Below are positions 1 to 5,437 of a stretch of 7,843 nt of DNA, one piece after another. The notes under the pieces were generated by a model. The model was not told the DNA's origin and did not search any database. It was given only the letters and a program-made list of their open reading frames with translations. Every line of letters begins with the position of its first letter. Position 1 is the stretch's first letter. Where the stretch lies: the NCBI GenBank assembly GCA_029560455.1, contig JAKQKW010000003.1:1-7843 (forward strand). The letters are read 5' to 3'. Source of the stretch: Candidatus Rifleibacteriota bacterium (GTDB taxonomy: Bacteria > Riflebacteria > Ozemobacteria > Ozemobacterales > Ozemobacteraceae). The position numbers and the translations under genes were made by a program.

Positions 1-170
1 GAAAAATATTTTTAATTATTTTTTGTCTGCCGGCAGACGCCTGAGATTTTTCGTGCTTTTCGTCGGTTGTGAATGTCTGAGTTTGTACGCGTTTGTCGGG
101 TATTTTTTCGTTAACGAAACTTCATTTGCGGTCGAAAAGGGTTATGGATTTGTTTGCCTCCTTATTTTTC

Positions 171-201
171 AGTCCGGGAATAATCCCGGATTCTTTTTTT
201 T
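171..201 (+). terminator. Rho-independent terminator (plus strand)
   Basis: The arms TCCGGGA (173-179) and TCCCGGA (184-190) flank an ATAA loop, and A-T and G-T pairs extend the stem outward to 171/192. A run of eight T follows at 194-201. This is a textbook intrinsic terminator for a transcript entering from the left edge. It faces the minus-strand terminator at 208-237. Confidence 0.8.
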
Positions 202-207
202 AGCGCA

Positions 208-237
208 AATAAAAAACCGCCCTGCTGCCAGGACGGT
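208..237 (-). terminator. Rho-independent terminator of the 259-684 gene
   Basis: Read on the minus strand, ACCGTCCTG and CAGGGCGGT form a 9-bp stem with one G-U pair and a GCAG loop, followed by TTTTTTATT. The hairpin begins 22 nt past the stop codon of the gene at 259-684, so it should end that transcript. Confidence 0.82.
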
Positions 238-258
238 TCTGAAAGGCGTAAACGGCGG

Positions 259-684
259 TCAGGGCATAGCCTGAATGCTTACCTGCTGGAGTTTCCAGGC
301 ACCGTTTTCTTTGAAAAGGTTCACAGAGAGTTTTACTTTTTCGTTCTTTTCGAATTTGGCTTCATAAACCAGAAGGCCGTTCGGAACATCCGGTACAATG
401 ACGGTTTCGGCTTCAATAACAGTTCTTGAGACGTATTTGCCGAAGATTTTCATATAGCTGTCGACATACAGGGCCTTGAAAGCCTCAGGGGTACAGATAG
501 CAGCCATCATTACAGCAAAATCAGCATAAAAGGCCTTTGAATCGCCGTCATTGTAAGCGGTCATTGCCTTGTCGACAATGACGTCAAAAGCTTTCATTTC
601 TTCGGCGGCCGGCATCATTCCGGCGAAAAGAGCCGAGCAACCCATAACCATCATAACCACCAGAACCAGCATCTTTAATTTCAT
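259..684 (-). CDS. Small exported protein, possibly a lipoprotein, with an NTF2-like/DUF3887-like C-terminal part
   Basis: This is a 141-residue protein of unknown function. The N-terminus is a signal peptide: MKLK followed by a hydrophobic run at residues 5-21. Two cleavage readings are possible: a weak lipobox VMG-C with C16 as the lipidated residue, or signal peptidase I after ALFA (residue 21). The mature part has a helical first half containing AYNDGDSKAFYADF. It ends in strand-like segments, YEAKFEKNEKVKLSVNLF and GAWKLQQVSI. That resembles the end of small NTF2-fold domains such as DUF3887/DUF4019, judged by eye. The start is supported by AGGAG 7 nt upstream. It appears monocistronic, with its own promoter (720-748) and terminator (208-237). 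Confidence 0.8.
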   Translation of the reverse strand: MKLKMLVLVVMMVMGCSALFAGMMPAAEEMKAFDVIVDKAMTAYNDGDSKAFYADFAVMMAAICTPEAFKALYVDSYMKIFGKYVSRTVIEAETVIVPDVPNGLLVYEAKFEKNEKVKLSVNLFKENGAWKLQQVSIQAMP

Positions 685-719
685 TGTACATCTCCTGAAA
701 AAATTTAAGACCCGTCAGC

Positions 720-748
720 AGGGTATTGCGAAATTTCTCCACAGTCAA
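720..748 (-). promoter_or_regulatory. Candidate sigma-70 promoter for the 259-684 gene
   Basis: On the minus strand a -35 box TTGACT (743-748, 5 of 6 matches) is separated by 17 bp from TACCCT (720-725, 3 of 6 but with T, A and final T in place). Transcription would begin near 713 and leave a leader of about 30 nt that includes the AGGAG ribosome site. The -10 match is weak. Confidence 0.42.
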
Positions 749-841
749 TCACCCCGGCCTGCAATTATTGATGACTGTAAAATCAAAATCGGTTTACCCG
801 GTTCGGCGGCCCGGTCTATCAGTCAGGTTGCTTTTGTGAAT

Positions 842-881
842 AAAAAGCCCGCCTTCGGGCTGCGATAGCCTGAAGGCGGGC
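842..881 (-). terminator. Strong Rho-independent terminator after hcp
   Basis: GCCCGCCTTC (847-856) and GAAGGCGGGC (872-881) pair perfectly over 10 bp. The stem continues with 857-861 against 867-871 (one G-T pair), giving 15 bp and a 5-nt loop. On the minus strand it is followed by TTTTT (846-842). It lies 22 nt beyond the hcp stop codon and closes the ferredoxin-cupin-hcp unit. Confidence 0.9.
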
Positions 882-903
882 AGAAGAGCAGTCAAACGTC
901 AGG

Positions 904-2550
904 TCAGTTGCCCTGCATCATGGCAGCGACGTCGGTTTTAACATCGCCGGTCGGCATGATGTTGAATTTTTCGACGAGAACCTTGGCAACGGTAGGTGAG
1001 AGGAAAGCGGGGAGCGTCGGCCCAAGGCGGATTTTCTTGACACCCAGGAACAGCAGGGCGAGAAGAACGGCGACGGCTTTCTGTTCATACCAGCCGATAT
1101 CGAATGACAGGGGCAGTTCGTTGATGTCTTTGAGGCCGAAAACTTCTTTTAGCTTGAGTGCGATGACGGCGAGAGAATAGCTGTCGTTGCACTGACCGGC
1201 ATCGAGAACGCGGGGGATGCCACCGATATCACCGAGCTGCAGCTTGTTGTAGCGGTATTTGGCGCAGCCGGCGGTAAGAATTACGGTACCTTCGGGCAGA
1301 TTCTTTGCCACATCGGTGAAATATTCGCGGCCTTTCTGACGACCGTCGCAGCCGGCCATTACCACGAATCTTTTGATTGCGCCGCTCTTGACAGCTGCAA
1401 TTACCTTGTCGGCCAGGGCGAGAACCTGGTTGTGAGCGAAACCGCCAACGATTTCACCGGTTTCGATTTCGGTCGGGGGCTGGCAGGTTTTGGCCTGGGC
1501 GATGATGGCCGAAAAGTCTTTTTTGCCTTCGCCGACGCGGTCAGCAATGTGTTTAACGCCGGGGTAACCAGCATTACCGGTGGTGTAAATTCTGTCTTTG
1601 TAAGAATCTTTAACCGGCACGATGCAGTTGGTGGTCATGAGGATCGGGCCATTGAAGCTGGCGAATTCGGTATCCTGTTTCCACCAGGCGTTGCCGTAGT
1701 TGCCATGGAAATGGCTGTATTTCTTGAAGGTCGGGTAATAGTTGGCGGGCAGCATTTCGCTGTGGGTGTAGATGTCGATGCCGGCATCCTTGGTTTGTTC
1801 GAGCAGATCATGGAAATCGCGCAGGTCGTGGCCGGAAACGAGAATGCCGGGGCGTTTGCCGACGCCGATTTTGACTTTGGTGATTTCGGGGTTGCCGTAG
1901 GTAGAGGTGTTGGCCTTGTCGAGCAGAGCCATGGTGGTAACGGCGGTCTGGCCGCATTCCATTACCAGAGCGATCATTTCATCTACGCTCAGGCTTTTGG
2001 TGGTCGAAGCCAGGGCTTTGACCAGGAATTTGTTGATGCTTTCATCATGATGATTGGGGACAGCAGCATGTTCGGCATAGGCGGCGATGCCCTTGAGACC
2101 GTAGATCAGCAATTCACGCAGTGATCGCACGTCTTCATTTTCGGTGGCAAGAACGCCAACTTTTTCAGCTTTGGCGAGGTAATCAGCTTTGGCAGCCGGT
2201 TTCCAGGTGGTGGCTTCTGAGAGGGAAGCAACGTTGACGCCAGCGGCAGCCAGCTTGGCTTTGAGGTCGTCTCTGAGTTTGAGAGCGGCGTCGATCTGAG
2301 CGTAGAAGCGGTTATCGTCAAAATTGGCGTTGGTAATGGTCATGAACAGAGAATTGCAGATGAAATCACCAATCTGATTGGTCATCATGCCTTTGGCGGC
2401 GGCCAGTTCACCGAGTTCGCCGATCCCTTTGAGAACGAACAGCAGAAGGTCCTGAAGATTGGCGGTTTCCGGCTGTTTACCGCAGACGCCTCTGATCGAG
2501 CAACCTTTGCATGCAGCAGTTTCCTGACACTGATAACAGAACATACCCAT
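904..2550 (-). CDS. hcp: Hybrid cluster protein (Hcp; hydroxylamine/nitric oxide reductase), class I
   Basis: This cytoplasmic iron-sulfur enzyme of 548 residues is the usual length for the family. Hcp reduces NO to N2O and also reduces hydroxylamine in vitro; some homologues also act in S-nitrosylation. The N-terminal cluster motif is C5-x2-C8-x8-C17-x5-C23, the close-spaced pattern of class I enzymes from anaerobes. All eight ligands of the hybrid Fe-S-O cluster can be placed by their contexts: H241 (SGHDLRD), E265 (HSEMLP), C309 (TTNC), C401 (AGCDGR, the persulfide position), C429 (AGCAKY), C454 (GQCNDS), E489 and K491 (WYEQKA). The enzyme therefore looks intact. The ATG at 2550 is favoured over the one at 2544 because AAGGAG lies 9 nt upstream of it. 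No Hcr-type NADH oxidoreductase gene is nearby, so the ferredoxin-like gene upstream is the likely electron donor. Confidence 0.97.
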   Translation of the reverse strand: MGMFCYQCQETAACKGCSIRGVCGKQPETANLQDLLLFVLKGIGELGELAAAKGMMTNQIGDFICNSLFMTITNANFDDNRFYAQIDAALKLRDDLKAKLAAAGVNVASLSEATTWKPAAKADYLAKAEKVGVLATENEDVRSLRELLIYGLKGIAAYAEHAAVPNHHDESINKFLVKALASTTKSLSVDEMIALVMECGQTAVTTMALLDKANTSTYGNPEITKVKIGVGKRPGILVSGHDLRDFHDLLEQTKDAGIDIYTHSEMLPANYYPTFKKYSHFHGNYGNAWWKQDTEFASFNGPILMTTNCIVPVKDSYKDRIYTTGNAGYPGVKHIADRVGEGKKDFSAIIAQAKTCQPPTEIETGEIVGGFAHNQVLALADKVIAAVKSGAIKRFVVMAGCDGRQKGREYFTDVAKNLPEGTVILTAGCAKYRYNKLQLGDIGGIPRVLDAGQCNDSYSLAVIALKLKEVFGLKDINELPLSFDIGWYEQKAVAVLLALLFLGVKKIRLGPTLPAFLSPTVAKVLVEKFNIMPTGDVKTDVAAMMQGN

Positions 2551-2594
2551 TTTTTTTCTCTCCTTAAAATTTTTGAAATTTGCGTTTAAAACTA

Positions 2595-2615
2595 TTGTTA
2601 ATGGTCATTTCGACC
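2595..2615. promoter_or_regulatory. Candidate regulatory element upstream of hcp (degenerate Fnr/HcpR-like site plus GGTC-N5-GACC inverted repeat)
   Basis: The 108-bp gap between cupin and hcp holds two overlapping elements. TTGTT-N4-GTCAT (2595-2608) matches 7 of 10 half-site bases of the perfect site at 3921-3934. GGTCATTTCGACC (2603-2615) is an inverted repeat with 4-bp arms. It differs by one base from the reverse complement of 3898-3910 in front of the ferredoxin-like gene. No convincing -35/-10 pair stands out in this gap, so hcp may also be read from the upstream promoter. Confidence 0.35.
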
Positions 2616-2658
2616 TTAAACACGATGCGTAATACTTCTATTCAAAAGCTTCAGCCTG

Positions 2659-2994
2659 TCAGTCGTTCTTTGATCTGATCATGATCAGAAGCATCTTGAA
2701 GCCTTCGCCGGGCAGCACGGCATGCGGAATATTAGCCGGCATGATGAGTCCCTCTCCTGCTTTTACTTTGTACACATTTTTTCCGACCTGGAAACTCCCC
2801 TCGCCTTCAATAACCTGAACCGTGGCGTCGTAGGGTGACTTGTGTTCTGAAATACCCTGCCCTTTGGCGATGGCGAACAGCGTCAGACTGCCAGCGGGCT
2901 TGTCGAGCAATGTCTTGCTGACGATCGAGCCATCAGCGAAAGTAACAAATTCAGCCAGGTTGATTACGGTTTCCGGTTTCCACAGTTGAGTCAT
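2659..2994 (-). CDS. Small cupin-domain protein
   Basis: This 111-residue single-domain cupin has a conserved beta-barrel core. The first motif is G45-x5-H51 followed by KSPYDATVQVIEGEG. The second is GEGLIMPANIPHAV, with H91. Only H51 and H91 of the usual four metal ligands are obvious: S53 stands where the second His of HxH would be, and the canonical Glu is absent, with D56 near its place. It may bind metal poorly or through other residues. The start is supported by AGGAGG 10 nt upstream. It begins 36 nt after the ferredoxin-like gene and ends 108 nt before hcp, so it is probably cotranscribed with the former and functionally tied to Hcp. Small cupins of this type do occur beside hcp in anaerobes, but their role there is unknown to me. 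Confidence 0.9.
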   Translation of the reverse strand: MTQLWKPETVINLAEFVTFADGSIVSKTLLDKPAGSLTLFAIAKGQGISEHKSPYDATVQVIEGEGSFQVGKNVYKVKAGEGLIMPANIPHAVLPGEGFKMLLIMIRSKND

Positions 2995-3030
2995 TTTAGC
3001 AAAGCCTCCTTTGATTTGTCAGTAAAGTTT

Positions 3031-3852
3031 TCAATAAATTCTGTTAGTTTTGATAATTTCGCCTTCAAGGCTCATTGTCACTTCATCCACCACCAACCCC
3101 TGGGGCTTCGAGCGCTCGAGCGCTGCTTTAACCATTGCGGTCAGGCCACCGCAGCAGGGAACTTCCATTCTCATTATGATTACACGGGGAATATTGTTCG
3201 ACACAAAGATTTCGGCGAGCTTTTCGACATAACCTTCGGTGCGGTCGAGCTTCGGGCAGGCAATGGCGACCGAGCGGCCTCTGATATAGCGCCACTGCAC
3301 ATCAGGACTGGTTACCGGCGAGCAGGTGCTGAGCACGACCAGTTCGCGGTTATCGAAGAACGGGGCGCGGGTCGGCAGCAGGTGCAGCTGCAGCGGCCAC
3401 TGGGTGATTTCTGACTTCATGACGACCGGCATGGCACCTTCGGCAACCGGAGCGGCCTGCGAAGTCTGCTGCGCTTTCATCATGCGCATTCTGGTGCCGG
3501 GGCAGCCACCACCGACGTGCTGGTGGGCCGGTGCGGCGTTGGCGGCTGCCATTTTCTGTTCGTGAATCTTATGAGATTCGCGCATGAATTTGACACCGTC
3601 TTCGCCGCGGATCTTTTCGACATGCTCGATGGTGCGGTCGAAATCGAATTCGTCGCTCTCGCGTTCGATAATCTGCAGAGCGCCGGTCGGGCAGGTACCG
3701 ATGCAGTCGCCAAAACCATCGCAGTAGGTTTCCTTAACGAGTTTCGCCTTGCCGTTAATCAACTGCAGAGCGCCTTCGGCGCAACCGGTAATGCAGTTGC
3801 CGCAGCCATTGCAGAGTTCTTCGTTGATCGAGATGATTTTGCGGATCGCCAT
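3031..3852 (-). CDS. Ferredoxin-like 4Fe-4S protein, probable Hcp redox partner
   Basis: This is a 273-residue cytoplasmic iron-sulfur protein. Residues 8-60 form a two-cluster ferredoxin domain. The first cluster is complete (C14-x2-C17-x2-C20-x3-C24). The second has C44, C50 and C54-P, but F47 where the second Cys of a CxxCxxCxxxCP motif belongs, so it could be 3Fe-4S or use another ligand. A linker follows with a GGGCPG motif (C117). The C-terminal domain contains QWPLQLHL, LSTC (C177), CPKLD (C199) and a CCGG pair (C233/C234). I recognise this layout as the protein usually encoded next to hcp in anaerobes that lack Hcr. It is the first gene of the minus-strand unit, with AAGGAG 9 nt before the ATG. 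Electron transfer to Hcp is inferred from context. Confidence 0.9.
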   Translation of the reverse strand: MAIRKIISINEELCNGCGNCITGCAEGALQLINGKAKLVKETYCDGFGDCIGTCPTGALQIIERESDEFDFDRTIEHVEKIRGEDGVKFMRESHKIHEQKMAAANAAPAHQHVGGGCPGTRMRMMKAQQTSQAAPVAEGAMPVVMKSEITQWPLQLHLLPTRAPFFDNRELVVLSTCSPVTSPDVQWRYIRGRSVAIACPKLDRTEGYVEKLAEIFVSNNIPRVIIMRMEVPCCGGLTAMVKAALERSKPQGLVVDEVTMSLEGEIIKTNRIY

Positions 3853-3892
3853 GGTATTTTGCTCCTTGGTTTTCTTGATTTCTTACATTATT

Positions 3893-3898
3893 ATTATG
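3893..3898 (-). promoter_or_regulatory. Candidate -10 element, activator-dependent promoter of the ferredoxin-like gene
   Basis: Read on the minus strand the hexamer is CATAAT, 5 of 6 matches to TATAAT. At 17 bp spacing the -35 position reads AAGCTT, which does not match the consensus. If transcription starts at 3886, the palindrome at 3920-3935 is centred exactly at -41.5, the class II position for Fnr-family activators. The leader would be about 34 nt. Confidence 0.5.
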
Positions 3899-3910
3899 TT
3901 CGAAATGACC
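3898..3910. promoter_or_regulatory. 13-bp element shared with the hcp upstream region
   Basis: GTTCGAAATGACC lies directly upstream of the proposed -10 of the ferredoxin-like gene. It matches the reverse complement of 2603-2615 (GGTCGAAATGACC) at 12 of 13 positions, in opposite orientation relative to the downstream gene. It may be a second operator, but chance is not excluded. Confidence 0.3.
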
Positions 3911-3919
3911 CCTTTAAGC

Positions 3920-3935
3920 TTTGACTTAAGTCAAA
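3920..3935. promoter_or_regulatory. HcpR/Fnr-type operator, perfect 16-bp palindrome
   Basis: TTTGACTTAAGTCAAA is a perfect palindrome containing TTGAC-N4-GTCAA, the spacing used by Fnr, Dnr and HcpR regulators; as I recall it is the HcpR consensus. It lies between the divergent ferredoxin-like gene and the Crp/Fnr-family gene. It probably activates the former and may also govern the regulator's own expression. Confidence 0.75.
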
Positions 3936-3970
3936 ACGCAAAACTTTTTTTATTTTTTTTGTGAGGCACA

Positions 3971-4660
3971 ATGCAAAAGGCTCTGGCAGACAGTTTCAGC
4001 AAAAGTGACCTGCTGCGTGAAATGCAGCCCGAATTTCTCGAAGCGCTCGCGTCGATTGCCGTCGAACGTCGCCTGCCAACCGGTCAGACTCTGTTCATGC
4101 AGCATCAGGAAGCCACCGGCTTCTATCTGATCAATTCTGGCAACTTAAAAATCTACCGTATCGGCGGCGACGGGCGTGAACAGGTAATTCATCAGTTTGG
4201 CGAAGGCGAAATTGTCGGCGAAGTGCCGGTGTTTCAGGGAACGGCGTATCCGGCCTGCGCAACCGCTACGACCGACTGCGAACTCATTTATTTCAGTCGC
4301 GACCGCTTCATTGCCCTCGGCCGCCAGCAGCCCGAGATTTTTCTCAATATGCTCGGCATTCTTTCGCGGCGGCTGCGCCAGTTTGTCGAACTGATCGACG
4401 ACCTGTCGCTGAAAGATGTCTCGGCCAGGCTCGCCAAATACCTGATGCGCAACTGCGACGAAGGCAGCAGCAGGGTTGTCGAACTCGAACAAACAAAAGG
4501 TGCGCTCGCATCGAGGCTGGGCACGATTCCGGCCACCCTCAGCCGCACTTTCAAGAAAATTCAGGATCTCGGAGCCATTAAAGTCAGCGGCAACCGCATC
4601 GAAATTCTCGACTGCGACACCCTCGAAAGCATCGCCAGCGGCGAAAAGATTGAAGAATAA
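3971..4660 (+). CDS. Crp/Fnr-family transcriptional regulator, HcpR-like
   Basis: This is a 229-residue regulator. Residues 15-130 form the cyclic-nucleotide-type beta-roll sensor, with TGFYLINSGNLKIYR and GEGEIVGE. A dimerisation helix spans about 122-145. A winged helix-turn-helix lies at 172-211, with recognition helix TIPATLSRTFKKI (185-197). The Arg-Ser pair that binds cAMP in Crp is replaced by P94-A95. There is no N-terminal Cys cluster as in Fnr; the only cysteines are C96, C103, C162 and C215. It therefore should bind neither cAMP nor a 4Fe-4S cluster in the Fnr manner. Context suggests an HcpR-type NO sensor, a group reported to use heme. In the recognition helix the usual E of the E-x-x-S-R signature is A188. 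A GAGG ribosome site lies 4 nt before the ATG. It is divergent from the Hcp unit. Confidence 0.93.
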   Translation: MQKALADSFSKSDLLREMQPEFLEALASIAVERRLPTGQTLFMQHQEATGFYLINSGNLKIYRIGGDGREQVIHQFGEGEIVGEVPVFQGTAYPACATATTDCELIYFSRDRFIALGRQQPEIFLNMLGILSRRLRQFVELIDDLSLKDVSARLAKYLMRNCDEGSSRVVELEQTKGALASRLGTIPATLSRTFKKIQDLGAIKVSGNRIEILDCDTLESIASGEKIEE

Positions 4661-4707
4661 ACAGCCCGGACAAGCCACTTATTGATTACTGCATAAACAA
4701 AATGAAA

Positions 4708-4722
4708 GACTCAGTTTGAGTC
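4708..4722 (-). terminator. Weak terminator hairpin after the LprI-like gene
   Basis: GACTCA and TGAGTC form a 6-bp stem with a 3-nt loop. On the minus strand it is followed by TTTCATTTTG. It lies 22 nt past the stop of the gene at 4745-5305, in the convergent gap with the regulator. The plus-strand side has no T run, so it would serve only the minus strand. Confidence 0.4.
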
Positions 4723-4744
4723 CGGCCGACAGTGAAAGAAAGTT

Positions 4745-5305
4745 TTATTTGGCGTCGTTAAGGGTGTCGAGACGCGATTTGAGTTCAAGAGCCCGCGCTT
4801 TGATTAGTTCCATACGGTCTGAATTATGAAAAATGTTGTACATTGAGCCGTCTTTGACCGAATAAAGTTCAGAAAGATGCTTGTGTTCAGCATCTCTAAA
4901 CTTCAACCAGGCCAGCTGAGCCGACTTTAAAGCGGCCTTCGCTTTTTCATTGCCGGTGTAAGCGGTCATCAACTCTTTATAGACCCTGTTCAATTCTGCA
5001 TCCCATAATTCGATGCCCTTTCCGATTGCCTGAATCTGCCCATGCGTATCCTGGTTTTTATCGAGCAGCTCATTAACCTGCTGGTCTATCGGATGAATTT
5101 CAGCTTTTGCAGCATTTTCCCGCCCTGCGTCTTCATTCTCACTGCTTACGCCAGCAGTAACAGCCGCAGCACTAACATTTTGAAAAGTCTGGTTCGCATC
5201 CAGGGCAATATTCGACCCACTCTGCGCCAGCACTGGCAGCAGATCAGCGGCCCAAAATGCCGTCAGGCCAGCCAGAACGATTACTGAAAAACCATTCTTT
5301 CGCAT
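4745..5305 (-). CDS. Exported LprI/DUF1311-like protein, cysteine-free
   Basis: This is a 186-residue exported protein. An N-terminal signal peptide (MRKNG, hydrophobic to about 24, VLAQ at 25-28) is followed by a low-complexity Ala/Ser/Glu linker (28-68). A helical domain (69-180) contains WDAELNRVYKEL (101-112) and LKSAQLAWLKFRDAEH (126-141). These are the hallmarks of the DUF1311 domain, named after the lysozyme inhibitor LprI. Members normally carry paired cysteines, including one just after RDAE; here that position is H141 and the protein has no Cys. The ATG at 5305 is chosen over an in-frame TTG at 5332 because GAGG sits 5 nt before it and the signal peptide begins there. The periplasmic role is unknown. 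Confidence 0.85.
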   Translation of the reverse strand: MRKNGFSVIVLAGLTAFWAADLLPVLAQSGSNIALDANQTFQNVSAAAVTAGVSSENEDAGRENAAKAEIHPIDQQVNELLDKNQDTHGQIQAIGKGIELWDAELNRVYKELMTAYTGNEKAKAALKSAQLAWLKFRDAEHKHLSELYSVKDGSMYNIFHNSDRMELIKARALELKSRLDTLNDAK

Positions 5306-5322
5306 AATTACCTCGGTAAAAT

Positions 5323-5334
5323 TATTGATCAATA
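5323..5334. promoter_or_regulatory. 12-bp palindrome upstream of the LprI-like gene
   Basis: TATTGATCAATA is a perfect palindrome 17 nt before the ATG at 5305. It contains Fnr-like TTGAT and ATCAA half-sites overlapping with no spacer, so it is not a Crp/Fnr site. It could be an operator for another regulator. Confidence 0.22.
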
Positions 5335-5359
5335 CCAGTTTCAGGCCGTTTTACACGGC

Positions 5360-5389
5360 TGGATCCGTGTTTATCTGTGTTAATCCGTG
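5360..5389. repeat. Three tandem 10-bp repeats, consensus TTWATCCGTG
   Basis: Three contiguous copies read TGGATCCGTG, TTTATCTGTG and TTAATCCGTG. All share ATC-GTG at the same offsets and have a period of one DNA helical turn. A small hairpin, GCCGT (5345-5349) with ACGGC (5355-5359), adjoins them. They lie in the 132-bp gap between two exported-protein genes. I recall similar CCGTG/CACGG series between genes in unrelated bacteria, but have no way to confirm that here. Confidence 0.6.
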
Positions 5390-5437
5390 GCCCCAGAAGA
5401 GTGCTGAGCAAGACAGATTCGAAAACTCCGCAGCCCC

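Noticed and set aside
2..274. Plus-strand open frame across the left edge, with a TTG at 23
   Set aside because: It runs through a strong plus-strand terminator and then the opposing terminator and the 3' end of the gene at 259-684. It has no ribosome site and looks like AT-rich chance coding.
1432..2124. 230-codon plus-strand open frame
   Set aside because: It lies antisense to hcp, whose residues are conserved throughout. Its Gly/Val/Phe-rich composition is typical of a shadow frame.
5306..5332. TTG start extending the LprI-like protein by nine residues
   Set aside because: The ATG at 5305 has GAGG at the right distance and starts a normal signal peptide. The extension would place acidic residues before it.
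5323..5334. Second Crp/Fnr operator (TTGATCAA)
   Set aside because: The two half-sites overlap with no 4-bp spacer, so a Crp/Fnr dimer would not fit. It was kept only as a generic palindrome.
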